Numbered from the stretch's first letter, positions 1 to 10,956 are shown. The stretch: DNA of 64,000 nucleotides from Bathynomus jamesi (GCA_023014485.1 JAJOZX010002360.1:149501-213500); one strand, 5' to 3'. Notes: generated by a model not told the origin, from the sequence alone. Translations and numbers: made by a program.

Positions 1-158
1 AATACATTTTTCTAATGTATTTTGGTGTGTTCTATTCAAATATGACCTTTATATCTTGCGCAAATGAACTGAAACAAAGTTATGAAACATTAAAGTTTTC
101 CTATGTTTTGGTTCATTTTCACTAAAAATGGTCATATATGAACCAAACACACCAAATA

Positions 159-594
159 CAGTCAACCCTCGCTATAACGACCCCGTTAGAGCGGATATCG
201 GATAAACCAGACACACCACTGGCGACGTTAACCAGGAAAAGAAGAAGCGTGTGACCCTGTCGGTGACCCAGAAGCTGGAATTAATCAAGAAGTTAGAGGC
301 GGGTGCTTTGGTGGCCAAGGTGTGCGCGGAGTATGGCGTGAAAAAGCAAACTGTTTCCGACATTCGTAAGGCCAAGGACAAGCTAACTTTTATATTTTTA
401 TTATATTTCATTATTTTATGTATCATTTATCATGTATCGTGTTCAGCAGACAGTGCACAGTACTGTATATAGTATCTCCATTACCGTATCGTATACATAT
501 ACCGTAGGTTACCAGTACCGTCGGTTATATCGGACAATCGGTTATAACGGACACCTTTTCCCCCCTATTAGTCCGTTATAACGAGGGTTGACTG
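159..594 (+). mobile_element. Deleted Tigger (pogo-like) DNA transposon
   Basis: The terminal inverted repeats begin CAGTCAACCCTCG on the left and end as their complement on the right. Each end abuts a TA dinucleotide (157-158 and 595-596), the target duplication used by Tc1/mariner/pogo elements. At 436 bp it is far shorter than a full Tigger of roughly 2.5 kb. Only the N-terminal DNA-binding part of the transposase remains, so it is non-autonomous. Confidence 0.9.
251..385 (+). pseudogene. Tigger transposase N-terminal fragment (psq-type HTH)
   Basis: About 45 residues resemble the CENP-B/pipsqueak helix-turn-helix at the start of Tigger transposases: a lysine-rich start, the segment KLELIKKLEAG, then YGVKKQTVSDIRK. 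In intact elements this domain binds the terminal repeats. The DDE catalytic domain is missing because of the internal deletion, so this cannot make an active enzyme. Confidence 0.8.
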
Positions 595-657
595 TACATT
601 AGAAAAATGTATTTTGGATATTAACAAAACTAAATGGGCTATGAACATTACATATAG

Positions 658-699
<42 letters not shown>

Positions 700-710
700 T
701 ATATATATAT
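658..710. repeat. (TA)n microsatellite
   Basis: Nearly pure alternating TA. It appears to be the target into which the adjacent hAT element inserted, because its last eight bases serve as the hAT target duplication. Confidence 0.95.
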
Positions 711-1980
711 TAGTGATGTAGGTCACATCCGCATCCGCATCCGCACATTTTCTCGCATCCGCACTTTGGACTGCGGATGTCGTGCGGATGTGGACCGTTG
801 AGATAAAATGTCATTAATAAGCAGAAATTATCAAATTCTACTATATTAATAGAACTAGTTCATTGTGCGCAAAAGTGATGCAAGCGACAAGACGAGAGGC
901 TGTTCTTGTATGAAGTTACTCTCTTGCAACCTACTTAGATCCACGTTACAAAGCTAAGTTATTTTCACCTAGTACATTAGAACGAGTTAAATCATCACTT
1001 GGCAAAGCAGGTGAAGAGCTTCAATCTCTTGAATCTGTCGCTTCGCCACCCACCAAAAGAATAAAAGTTTCAGTGACAGAACCAACACCTTCAACAAGCA
1101 AATCTATCACAGAATCTGTCTCTCAGTTTCTTGAGTCAAGCAGCAATGACGAGACCTATGCGATGTCAAAAGATGTAGTAAAAATGATCGAGAGCTATCA
1201 CCAAGAAAAACGCCTGGCTGCATGTGACAATCCTATTAGTTGGTGGAAAAATACGCAGAATATCTATCCATACTCGAGTAAACTTGCAAAGAAACATTTA
1301 GCCTGTCCTCCAACAAACGTACCAAGCGAGAGATTATTTAGCAGTGCTGGATTAATATATGATGAAAAGAGAAACAGACTGGCAGCAGAAAAGGCAGAAA
1401 AATTAATGTTCCTTAAGCATAACCTTCCTATAATTAAGTTTGAACATTAAACGATGACCATCTTAGTTTACTTTATTTTAATTACTCATTTATAAATATG
1501 CCTAATAAAACTTTAAACTTAATATAAATAGTTATCAAGCTAATTAAAGATCTCTTTCTATAAGGGTGGAGGTTGGGGAAAGAGGTCGGTGGGGTGCATT
1601 TGAGTTGGGTTCACGTCCCGCATCCTGGTAACACAATTATGGTTTCTAATTGTGGCTGAAACTCAACAAAATATAACGAATTTATTTGCAGACGAATTCA
1701 CTAATTGATTTCTATATTAGTTAGATGCTTGATATTATTTTATATGTTCAGAGAAAAGTACAGCAATTATTGTACAATTAATCAATTATACTACATTATA
1801 GCTACAGCTCTCTATATATAATAACTTATTATATATGTTAAACACAACAAATCTCGAATATATCCTAAAAATAACGAAAATGTAGACATCCGCATCCGCA
1901 TTCGCGGATGTTGAAATCAAACATCCTCATCCGTATCTGCATCCGCAGATATGAAAAAAATGACATCCGCTACATCACTA
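711..1980 (+). mobile_element. Deleted hAT transposon (TAGTGATG ends)
   Basis: Ends are TAGTGATGTA and its complement TACATCACTA, followed inward by repeated CATCCGCATCCGC motifs on both sides. The left 8-bp flank is ATATATAT. The right duplicate is interrupted: 1981-1983 plus the bases after 3038 restore ATATATAT once the Tigger1-like element at 1984-3036 is removed. The related hAT at 27394-28182 shares the end sequence and a similar GGTGGAGG-TGGGG 3' non-coding segment (about 1565 and 27723). The 5' part of the transposase is deleted. Confidence 0.9.
914..1450 (+). pseudogene. hAT transposase C-terminal part (dimerisation domain)
   Basis: The open frame runs from 914, just after a TGA, to a TAA at 1448-1450. 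It begins with the conserved hAT segment LATYLDPRYKAKLF, continues through a serine/threonine-rich linker, and ends with a hAT dimerisation domain: SWWKNTQNIYPYSSKLAKKH, then VPSERLFSSAG and NRLAAEKAEKLMFLKHN. The RNase H-like catalytic core and BED finger normally found upstream are gone, so this is a remnant. No methionine start can be assigned. Confidence 0.85.
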
Positions 1981-1983
1981 ATA

Positions 1984-3036
1984 CAGTAATCCCTTGATTA
2001 GTGCGGTTTTGATAAATGCGGTTTTGATTACTGCGCAAAAATTTATTGTGACCATCCCTTGATATTTACGGTATAAAATTTGAATAGTGCGGTTCAAAAA
2101 TGTTTGAAAATGGCGGGCAAATAACCAGCTGGGCCGAAACCGTCTCCCACCTTCCCTACTGCTCTTCAGTTTATGGGCAGACACAAGTGCGCACAGACGT
2201 CTTACACGTAGATGCAATCACTCTACATGAATTTTGGAAACAATTTAACATTAAACAAGCAGTTGCAAACATTCACGAGTCATGGGAAGAATTGACAGCC
2301 AGCTGCATGAGAGCGGTCTGGCAGAATCTTTTGCCTGAATGAGCAAATGATTTTGGTGGTTTTATTAATCCTGTCAACGAAGTCATTAATGATATTGCTA
2401 CGATTGGAAGAGACCTTGGCTTCGAGGATGTCGATTCGGGAAATGTTCGGGAATTATTGGCTTCACATTCAAAAGACCTAAGTGACGAAGATCTTCTTGG
2501 AATCCAGCATCAACAGGCATATGAAGAAGAAGAAAAGGAAACTGAAGAAACAGAAAATATTTCTAAGGAAATCACGGTGAAAGAACTTGAAGAATTGTTT
2601 CGGACAATTGAGAAGGCCAAACATCTTTTACTCGAGATGGATCCAAATGTAGACAGAAGCATGAACGTTCGCCGTGGTTTAGATAAGCAAATTGATTGTT
2701 ATCGCAAAATGTTGTCAGAAAAGAAAAAAGCTAACACTGTTCAATTGACTTTAGATAAGTTTTTCTGTAAAAAATAAATGTTCAATCGACTTTAGATTAG
2801 TTCTTCTTTATAAAATAAATGCCTTAAAGTTTAAATATATGTTCAATCGACTATAGATACGTTTCTCTGTAAAAAATAAATGCTTTAAAGTTAAAATAAA
2901 TATTATTCTAAATTGTTTTTTATTTTCCAGGATTCATTATAATTATTTCCATTGGTTCTTAACTTTGATTAATGCAGTTTTGATATATGCGGTGACATCG
3001 GAGGATTAATTAACCGCACTAATCAAGGGATTACTG
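1984..3036 (+). mobile_element. Tigger1-like (pogo) transposon, 5' deleted
   Basis: Terminal inverted repeats start CAGTAATCCCTTGATTAGTG and end in the complement, each abutting TA (1982-1983 and 3037-3038). Subterminal GCGGTTTTGAT motifs recur inside both ends. It sits within the right target duplication of the hAT at 711-1980, so it is the younger insertion. Only the transposase C-terminus remains. Confidence 0.9.
2100..2777 (+). pseudogene. Tigger1-like transposase C-terminus
   Basis: One continuous frame interrupted by a single TGA at 2340-2342. The first part (HEFWKQFNIKQAVANIHESW, then AVWQNLLPE) matches the end of the TIGD1/Tigger1 DDE region. After the stop the same frame continues through FINPVNEVINDIATIG to an acidic, coiled-coil-like tail ending KKANTVQLTLDKFFCKK. 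The DNA-binding and most catalytic residues are absent. Apparent start codons inside are not real gene starts. Confidence 0.8.
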
Positions 3037-3058
3037 TATATATATATATATAATTATA

Positions 3059-3099
<41 letters not shown>
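3037..3099. repeat. (TA)n microsatellite
   Basis: Alternating TA with two short interruptions, lying between two TA-targeting transposons. Confidence 0.9.
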
Positions 3100-3102
<3 letters not shown>

Positions 3103-4287
3103 GGTGGGCCGTAAGTTTCCATACATAGGAAAAATAAACATTTTGTTATGGACAACCATTTTTATTTATATAATATGCTCTACATGGTTGCCATTGTTTT
3201 GAAAACACATTTCAATACGTGTTCCCCACTGTTGATGAACACGCATTAGCACAGTTGACGTTATGCTTGTAATGGCGTTGGTGATACGTTCCTTTAGATG
3301 ATTTATGTCTCGTATCTTTTCCTGATACACCATGGCCTTCAAGTGCCCCCAAAGATAGAAATCAAGGGGGGTGAGATCTGGGGATCTGGGAGGCCACTCC
3401 ACAGGACCACGCCGACCAATCCAAGCATCCGGAAACTGCTGATCCAAATACCGACGCACGTGAAGACCATAATGAGGTGGAGCTCCATCTTGCTGGAAGT
3501 AAACTGGGAAGTTACCTTCCTCGTTTAGCAGGGATGGGAAAATCTCTTCTTGCAACATGTTAAGATACCTTTCGGCATTAAGATTTCCACTGACAAAAAT
3601 TGGTCCAATAATTCTGTCACCCCATATCCCGGCCCACACCATCACTTTACTGGCACCTTGCATCTTCATCGGACTCAGCCAGTTAGGGTTAGCATTACTC
3701 CAATAACGTATGTTTTGCCGATTAACCTCTCCATTGATGTAAAAATTTGCTTCATCAGTAAACAAGATCTTAGTTGAAAAGTTTGCATCCTCGTTCACTT
3801 TGGTTAATGCCCATTCACAGAATTCCATCCGTCTATCCGGGTCGTCTTCACTCAAATGCTGTGCCATATGCAATTTGTATGGATGCCATTTGTTTGCTTT
3901 CAAAATGCGCCTGATACTCTCGATCTGCTGACACCACTTTCTGCAGACAACCGTTGTGTACTTTTTCTGGGACTCCGTGTAAGCGCTGTAAGTATCGTAG
4001 CTGTTGTGTCTTCATCGGTGGCTGTACGTCTTGGACCACTTCGCGGTTGATCTGCAACATTTCCAGTTTTCTGAAACTTGTTAATAAGTTTTGCCACAGT
4101 GTCGTGTGTGATGTTCGTTCCATGTTGTCTGTTAAAGTTCATTGCAACCATGCGACTGCTTCCCGACCCAGCTATCAGTATGATTTCAATTCGTTGCTCT
4201 TTCGTCAAACGCATATTCTTAGGGTATCTGAAACATAAAAACAAACGTTTAATTTTTCCTATATATGGAAACTTACGGCCCACCCTG
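3100..4287 (-). mobile_element. Tc1/mariner-superfamily element, DD41D type
   Basis: Terminal inverted repeats start CAGGGTGGGCCGTAAG and end as the complement, with TA on both sides (3098-3099 and 4288-4289). Length is 1188 bp, normal for mariner-like elements. It carries one transposase gene on the minus strand with a frame break. Confidence 0.92.
3166..4214 (-). pseudogene. DD41D mariner-like transposase with one frameshift
   Basis: The transposase starts MRLTKEQRIEI at 4214 and has paired helix-turn-helix segments (RMVAMNFNRQHGT; AKLINKFQKTGNV; STQRLSAESGVSRS). Near 3920 the frame shifts by one base before KANKWHPYKLHMAQHLSEDD. The catalytic domain follows: first Asp in ILFTDEANFYI, second in FQQDGAPPHY, third in SPDLTPLDFYLWG. 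I count 41 residues between the second and third Asp, which fits the DD41D (Visitor-like) group. Apart from the frameshift, the protein looks complete. In intact members it cuts and joins the element at TA sites. Confidence 0.85.
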
Positions 4288-4394
4288 TATATATATATAT
4301 ATATATATAAAAACCTTAACTTGTATATTCCCCAATTGCATGTGCTAACTGGGGGGCTTCACCCCCCCATGATAATATATATGTACTAAACTTG

Positions 4395-4575
4395 GTAATT
4401 ATCGAATGTCAAGGTCACTGTTGGTGAAACATATGATAATAACCCAGTTGACCTAACCAGGCATTCAATTAACCTAACTTTGATATACTGTACCTAACCA
4501 ATCATCAAGGGCATACAGTTGACCTAATTGGGTATATATTTAATTAACCTAACCAGGCATTCAATTATAGGTCTG
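4395..4575. repeat. Degenerate repeats with GTTGACCTAACC motifs
   Basis: Several spaced copies of GTTGACCTAACC and CAGGCATTCAATTA occur here. The segment CCTAACCAATCATCAAGGG is the near-exact inverse complement of a segment at about 13079-13103, where the same motif forms a tandem array (12975-13075). The two sites therefore belong to one dispersed non-coding repeat in opposite orientation. Confidence 0.55.
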
Positions 4576-4679
4576 TCCACCATATTTAATTCACAATTAT
4601 TCAAAAATAACTAATTTAATGCATTAAAAACAATAACCATTCGTCAAATAATGATTTATTTTTTAAACTAATTTACGGC

Positions 4680-5290
4680 TGGATTCTGAAGGATTGCCAT
4701 TACAAGAATAAGGAAGTTATCTATAAATTATATAATTCTTATGTTAGGCCTCACTTACAATACTGCATTCAAGCTTGATCACCTGAACTTAGACATGATA
4801 TTGATATGCTTGAAGGTGTGCAATGTAGGGCAACCAAGCTTATCCCCAACCTAAAAAGATTAGAATACAGGGAAAGATTAAAGAAACTATGTATGTTTAG
4901 TTTTGACACACATTGTATGAGGGGAGATATGACCGCAAAAGGTTAGAGTGCAAATACAATGCAATGTTGATCAATTGAGTGCCAGTGCCAACCCCCTTGT
5001 TTGCAAGGTGGCACCCCACCCCACAGGGTACCAAAAAAATTTCAAATGTTTTCAGGTTTGGACAGTTTAGATGAAAGTAACTTTTTCTTATTAGAGGCTG
5101 ATGGACTAACTCTAGGGGAGAATAAGAAAATTAGAAAGTATACTTATAGACTTGATCTACAAAAATATTTTTTCAGTCATAAATTACTAGATTTTTAGAA
5201 TAACTTGCCATACAATGTGGTTAACAGTAGCCCCTTAGTTAGTTTTAAGAAACATTTGGATGCTTTCATGAATGCGAGAGATAGTTTGTA
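4680..5290 (+). pseudogene. CR1-like LINE reverse transcriptase C-terminal fragment
   Basis: Conceptual translation gives YNSYVRPHLQYCIQA, then a stop, then LRHDIDMLEGVQCRATKLIP and YRERLKKLCMFS, which is the thumb/C-terminal region typical of CR1-type reverse transcriptases. Further on come LTLGENKKIRKYTYRLDLQK, NNLPYNVVNSSPLVSFKKHL and DAFMNARDSL. Stops and frame changes are frequent, so this is an old 5'-truncated copy. No neighbouring RT core is present. Confidence 0.7.
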
Positions 5291-5889
5291 GGTTGTAAAT
5301 AGTGTACGTATATTCTTAGCTTAAGTAATGTAGGCTACTTTGGTAACTCTGCAAATAGTTACTTATTAATTAGCTGATTTAAGATTGACATTTTGCAAGA
5401 TTTTATTATAAAATATAGCTCATGATTTGGATAACTTCAATAGGCCCCAGTGGCTTCATTTTTTCCAAATGAAATGTAATGTAATGAACTCCAAACAGCA
5501 CCTGACATCTGGAATTTCACTGTGTGTATGTGTGCGGGAGCGCACGCGCACACACACACACACACACACACACGCACGCACACAATTGATGATGATTGAT
5601 TTGGAATGAAAATGAATTGCATCTTAGAAGGCTTCAGTTGTATTTTATTTCCAATTTATGGGCAAAGAATTAAATTTGCACAAATTAATCATACATATAA
5701 ATACATATATAAATGTTCCTAAGCCAGCCAAAATTGATTTTGAATTTTGAGTTAATAACATATCCTGGTAACCATAAAATACTGAAATTCCACATGACAA
5801 GATTTTTTTGTGGTGAATGTTGCAAAGTTATCAATTTTTGAAACTTTCTTTTTCAAATATCTTTAATGAGAATAGTAATAATTGGTATT
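5291..5889. other. Non-coding stretch with a CA microsatellite
   Basis: No supportable gene. A (CA)n tract lies at about 5546-5584 next to TGTGTGTATGTGTGCG. The remainder is AT-rich unique-looking sequence. Confidence 0.6.
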
Positions 5890-6060
5890 TCTTTACTATT
5901 ACACCAGTCTCCGATAGAAAGTTTAAAAAGCTAGTTTTCAATGTTTTTCAATGTGCTGAATTTAAAAATGATGCTCATTTCCATCACAAATAATTTGTTA
6001 GAGAGTTATTGAAGCTTAAAGCTTTTAAAACTTTCTATCCTTTTTTACCTGGGAGACCCC
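5890..6060 (+). repeat. Dispersed non-coding repeat, copy 1
   Basis: The segment with TTGAAGCTTAAAGCTTTTAA and ACACCAGTCTC matches the reverse complement of 15330-15490. No coding capacity is visible. It leads directly into the left arm of the palindrome around the piggyBac, so it may be part of that larger element. Confidence 0.65.
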
Positions 6061-6170
6061 CGTCCCCCAGTGGGAACCAGGAGTTTTTGGGTGGGGAGAA
6101 TCACAAAAATGAGTGGTTTCCGAAGATTTTGAAAGTCAGATTGCCTCAGCCTGGCAATTCATGTGATTAA

Positions 6171-8476
6171 CCCTTAACTGGTCGCGCTGGCGCATGCAGT
6201 GCGCCAAACCGCCAAAAATTTGAAATATTTGGTGAATTTCGCTGAAATATATTTACCGTTACAGGTACCCTCCTAGTCACTCACGAACTGTCGCGTAGAG
6301 TGGTTGCCGTTCTCTGCTGCGGTTTCTGTGTCCGTTAGGAGCTCCGATTTCAAATTTTTTCGGAGACATAGCACTTTGTGCGCCGCGCGCCCAGTTATAT
6401 AAGTAATCTTTAAGGGATTTTTTTTTCTTTTCTACGCCTGTTTATATTCATGTTATTAGTTTTATTTGTGAGTTTTGATTATTGTCTTTGTTTTGAATGA
6501 AGAGAAATACTATATTTGATAATTGCTTTTCAAAAATTATTTTTTTACCTGTAAATTTCATTTTTTATAGGGCTGAACAAATGGTGTGTGATGATCATAT
6601 TGCTGCCACATTGGCAGAGTTATGTTATCAGAACAGGACATTGATGGAAGTGATGAAGATTCTGAAGAGGAGATTCTAGTTGAAGAAGAACATGACTAAC
6701 TCAGAGCAGGCGGCCTCTTCAGATGATAATTCTAGCTCGAGTGAAGTAGAAGATGAAGTCAATTGCTTTGTTGGAAAAGATGGAACAACAATTTGGAAGA
6801 AAACTCCTTTTAGAAGTAAGTTTAGTAGAACTCCCTCTACCAATATCGTGACCAAAATTAAGCCAAGATCAAAAGTAAGTGCTCAAAATGTGACAGATGA
6901 GTTGTCAGCTTTTTCTAACTTCTTTGATGAAGGAATGATAGATACTATTGTAATTTGCACGAATTTGACCATTGAAAATAAATGTTCAACTCACGACTAT
7001 TCCAGAGACAGAGATATAAAAAACACTACAAAAGGTGAAATACTGGCATTTATTGGACTTCTTTATCTTGCTGGTCTAAAGAAAGCAAATCACACAAATT
7101 TTCTTGAACTTTGGACTGATGATGGTACAGGCATAGAAATTTTTCGGGCTACAATGAGTTACAAAAGGTTTCTGTTTTTGCTCGCTTGTGTATGGTTTGA
7201 TGACAAAAGGACAAGGCTTATAAGACAGGAAACTGACAAATTAGCAGCCATAAGGACAATACTTGACAAATTTGTGGCAAATTGCAAAGACTGTTATTCA
7301 CCAAGTGAGTTAGTTACCATAGACGAGAAATTGGAATCATTTAGAGGACGATGCAGTTTTATACAATATATGCCAAAGAAACCTGCAAAATATGGTATAA
7401 AAATTTTCGTACTAGCAGACTCAAAAACGTACTATACATGCAATTTGGAGGTATATTGTGGGAAACAGCCAGATGGCCCATTTTCCTGTCAACACGCCAT
7501 CAGCGATTGTAAACCGGCTAATCGATTATCTAAAAGGCTCTAATCGGAATTTGACCTGTGACAATTGGTATACTAGTTATCCTCTTGTCCTGTCCCTATT
7601 GAATTCCAAAATAACATTCCTTGGTACAGTAAGGAAAAATAAGAGAGAACTGCCAAAAGAGTTTCAACCGAGCAAGGGGAGAAAAGTAGTCTTCCCTATT
7701 TGGATTCCAGAAAGATGTAACAATGATGTCTTATGTACCTAAGCAAAATAAGTCTGTAATATTGTTTTCAACAATGCATCATGATGCAGCCATCAACTCG
7801 CTAACAAGCAAACCAGAAATGATCATGGATTACAATATGACAAAAGGGGGAGTAGATACAGTAGACCAGATGTGTGGAACTTATTCAGTGTCGAGAAGAA
7901 CACGAAGATGGCCCCTTGCACTGTTCTTTGCATTGCTAAATGTAGCAGGAATCAATGCTCAAGTGTTATTCAATGCAACACATAGAGAGACTGCACACAA
8001 ATATAGAAGAAATTTCTTGAAAATGCTAGCAATGGGCTTACTAAGGAGTCATTTGAAGGAAAGAAAGAATATAAAAAGCCTTCCAGGAAATATTAGAGCA
8101 ATACTTTCAAAACACGTAAGTCAAGAAGAGGAGGAACCAGCAAAAAAAGATCACGAGAAAGCAAAGTAGAAATGAAAAGGGGAAGGTGTTATATATGTGG
8201 GCGTGCAAAAAACAATAACACAACTCTGAAATATGGAACTTGCACAAACTTCACATGCAAAAATCACATGGAAATAACATACACCTGTGAAATATGTCAC
8301 AGAAATGTTGACATAGACACTGAATAACAAGAAATGCATACATAAAAATCTTAATAAAATACATTTATTTTACTCAAAAATGATTTTATTTACCTTTAAA
8401 GTCATTAAAGGACTACGGTGTATTCCGTGCGCCGCGCGCCACTTAAGTTTTGAATAGGGGCGCACCCACTTAAGGG
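6171..8476 (+). mobile_element. piggyBac transposon
   Basis: The element is bounded by TTAA on both sides (6167-6170 and 8477-8480), the piggyBac target. Terminal repeats are CCCTTAACTGG on the left and the complement of CCCTTAAGTGG on the right, with GCGCC-rich subterminal palindromes (about 6195 and 8429). It is 2306 bp, normal for the family, and spans the full transposase, though the frame is broken. Confidence 0.95.
6581..8327 (+). pseudogene. piggyBac transposase, frameshifted
   Basis: The coding order is complete: acidic N-terminus (about 6640-6770), DDE_Tnp_1_7-type core, then a cysteine-rich C-terminus. Catalytic Asp candidates lie in LVTIDEKLESFRGR, TCDNWYTSYPL and TKGGVDTVDQM. The C-terminal finger (8172-8327) has CYICG, CTNFTCKNH and CEICHR, the usual Cys/His pattern. 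The frame changes near 6660, 7480, 7720 and 8165. All breaks are small and no domain is lost, so it decayed recently or contains sequence errors. The intact enzyme excises and inserts the element at TTAA. Confidence 0.88.
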
Positions 8477-8695
8477 TTAAGGTATTTTTCTTAATTTTTT
8501 ATAATTTTGGATAATGTTAGGGGTTAGGTTAGGTTTGCTTAGATTTTAGGTTTGGCCAATTTTGAAGGTGAAATTTGTTTTTCCTATGGTTTTTGATGCG
8601 TTTTGTATTAATCTGACTTTCAAAATCTTCGGAAACCACTCATTTTTGTGATTCTCCCCACCCAAAAACTCCCAGTTCCCACTGGTGGTCCCCCA

Positions 8696-9148
8696 GGTAA
8701 AAAGGGGTAAAAAAAAAGTGGGGTAAAAAAAAAGTGGGGTAAAAAAAAAGTGGGGTAAAAAAAAAGTGGGGTAAAAAAAAAGTGGGGTAAAAAAAAAGTG
8801 GGTAAAAAAAAATGGGGTAAAAAAAAATGGGGTAAAAAAAAATGGGGTAAAAAAAATGGGGTTAAAAAAATGGGGTTAAAAAAAATGGGGTTAAAAAAAA
8901 TGGGGTTAAAAAAATGGGGTTAAAAAAATGGGGTTAAAAAAAAATGGGGTTAAAAAAAATGGGGTTTTAAAAAAAATGGGGTTTAAAAAAATGGGGTTTA
9001 AAAAAAATGGGGTTTAAAAAAAATGGGGTTAAAAAAATGGGGTTAAAAAAATGGGGTTAAAAAATGGGGTAAAAAAGGGGGTAAAAAAGGGGGGTAAAAA
9101 AGGGGGGTAAAAAGGTTAAAAAAAGGGGTAAAAAGGGGGTAAGAAAGA
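8696..9148. repeat. GGGGT-A-tract minisatellite
   Basis: About 30 tandem units of GGGGT followed by 5-9 A, starting as 16-17 bp units (GTAAAAAAAAAGTGGG) and grading through GGGGTTAAAAAAA and GGGGTTTAAAAAAA to short GGGGGTAAAAA forms. The first unit is the outer end of the palindrome right arm (CCCAGGTAAAAAGGGG), so the array appears to have grown from a transposon end. Confidence 0.92.
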
Positions 9149-9657
9149 TAAGAACATAAGAAATTTTTAGTGGGCACACTAGGGGCCACTTCGGCCCATC
9201 GAGGTGGCTCCACTATGTAAAAACTGCCTGTATATTGTCAACAAACAATTTTTACAAAACTAAATAATTATCAATTTAAAACTAAAGATAGAATCTCTGG
9301 ATCCAGAGGATCAAAGTCATAATAGACTACTATCCACAAATATGTTACACTCTATATCTATTTATAACTGACATGCAAATATATCAAATCCAAAGAATCC
9401 AGTCAATTTCATTACAGTACCCATCAATACCAGTACCTTGCCAACCAAAAATAAGTCACAGTCCATATCAATTGCGGACCAAGTCACAATTTACAACCAT
9501 ATAAGGGGTTCCAAGAAACCTTAGCACCCCCCCCCCCCCCATTTGCAGCTTACATGTTTACTTATATTGAAATAGTTTTAAATAAAAAGAAAAATATATA
9601 AAATTCTTTATTTATTGCAGGTATTAAAATTACTCTAGCTGATGAAGTGATAATATA

Positions 9658-10956
9658 ATGGCTTCTCAATTAATTGGTGATTCGGAGAGGCAACGTGTGA
9701 TAGATCGCATACGAGCAATAACATTTCGGGAAGCTCGTGATGCTGGAGCCACCTTTATAACACATTCATGGGTTGCCAAAAAGTTGCGAAGAAGTGAGGA
9801 CTTTGTCAAAAGAAATTGGAATAAAACTTTGGATGAATGTGAAATGGATACAACCAAATCTGGGCACCCAAATTTGCCACTCTCTCAGGAAACAAAGGAC
9901 ATCATTGAAAGCAGTACGCGTAAGTGGAAAAACAGCTGTGCTAAACTTTCTAGAGAGATCGAAGTGTTGAGAGGAAAGATTGTTAGTGGTGAGATCATTC
10001 GACTGTACCGTCATAGGCACAGTTTAAAGCCTTGGCATGAACTTCCAAAGCCAAGAAAAACTCAACTTAACATCGATGACAGAATGTGGTTTGCCCATTA
10101 TCTTGAAGATTGGGATGTAGATGATTTCATGCATTTAGCTGTCTCCGATGAATTTTTTGTTTACGTAACACGTCGGCCTAACTACCAAAATGATAGTGTG
10201 TTGGCCACAACACCAGATGAAATCGATGACAATGAACATTATCGCGAATTATTAGAAAGTCCAGACTGTATTGGTGCGTTTGTTTTGTTCACTGCAAAGC
10301 TCATGTGGGTGCTGAAGCCAAATGGTCAGAATTGGGATGGACAGTATTTTCGTGATATTATTCTATCCCAGCATGTCATTCCTTTTCTAAGAAACCCAAA
10401 CAATGTTATGGATGTCAATCAGGTCACACTTCTACACGATAAGGCCCCCTGCTTTAAGGCATTAGCCACTCAACAGTTGTTGTGGAACCATGAGATCAAT
10501 TTCTTTGGAAATGAAGAATGGCCAGGAAATTCTCCTGACCTGAATGTCTGTGAACACATTGGATCAGTTATAAATAGGCTGACCATATTTCCTTGAGACA
10601 AAAACGGGACATTGGGATGGCAAAAAAGGGACAGGGTTATGTAATATTCTGTATTCATGAAAAAGTAAGTACATAAACCGGGACAAAATTGACATTTTTA
10701 TTAAAACGACGGGATGGCCAGGAAATATAAAACAAATGGTATGTATGGTCAGCCTAGTTATAAAGGACAAGGTCGAATGTCTCTTGTTTGAAGAACTGCA
10801 GCAAATCGATTTTCGAAGGATACAATGATGCAACACATTGAAACTGTTTTAGCAAATTTGTGCAATGATCAAGATCTATTCATGTTACTTTTGGCAAGCT
10901 ACCCAAAGCAAATTCAGGCTGTCTTGGAAGCCAATGGCGGGAACACCAAGTTTTAA
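9658..10956 (+). pseudogene. DD37E Tc1/mariner-like transposase interrupted by a hAT MITE
   Basis: The frame opens at 9658 (MASQLIGDSERQRVIDRIRA) and reads 312 residues before running into the MITE at 10575. The N-terminus is helix-turn-helix-like (FITHSWVAKKLRRSEDFVKR). Catalytic residues are Asp in HLAVSDEFFVYV, Asp in LLHDKAPCFKALA and Glu in SPDLNVCEHIG. I count 37 residues between the last two. Beyond the MITE the frame resumes KDKVECLLFEELQQIDFRR, then shifts by one base to a C-terminus ending EANGGNTKF at 10956. Without the MITE and the shift the protein would be complete. Confidence 0.85.
10575..10756. mobile_element. hAT MITE inside the transposase gene
   Basis: The 182-bp element has ends TAGGCTGACCATA and its exact complement, and perfect 8-bp duplications GTTATAAA at 10567-10574 and 10757-10764. 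The ends and duplication length fit the hAT superfamily. It contains GGGACA motifs in both orientations and no coding sequence. Confidence 0.92.

Larger units (their letters stand above)
1..613. repeat. Palindromic MITE split by a Tigger element
   Basis: The first 32 bases are the inverted complement of the segment ending at 613, so the two arms pair into a fold-back of about 175 bp once the inner Tigger (159-594) and one TA are removed. The arms carry the motif TACATTTTTCTAAT and a GGTGTGTTC segment. A related palindrome lies at 13189-13355. No coding capacity. The window edge may cut its left end. Confidence 0.7.
6049..8704. repeat. Long palindrome split by piggyBac
   Basis: The arms are about 6049-6142 and 8611-8704. 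They are roughly 95 bp inverted copies with high identity, sharing CCTGGG, TTTTTGGGTGGGGAGAATCA, CAAAAATGAGTGG and GACTTTCAAAATCTTCGG in complementary orientation. They enclose the piggyBac and some flanking DNA, which suggests piggyBac inserted into the loop of an older fold-back element. Confidence 0.8.

Noticed and set aside
2457..2777. Acidic coiled-coil host protein
   Set aside because: It continues in frame from the Tigger1-like transposase end and lies inside that element's terminal repeats.
5427..5622. Frames with (TH)n or (CV)n runs around the CA repeat
   Set aside because: They are translations of a CA/TG microsatellite without any other support.
8696..9148. CRISPR-like array because of regular repeats
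   Set aside because: Units are contiguous variants with no unique spacers, and the setting is eukaryotic. It is a minisatellite.
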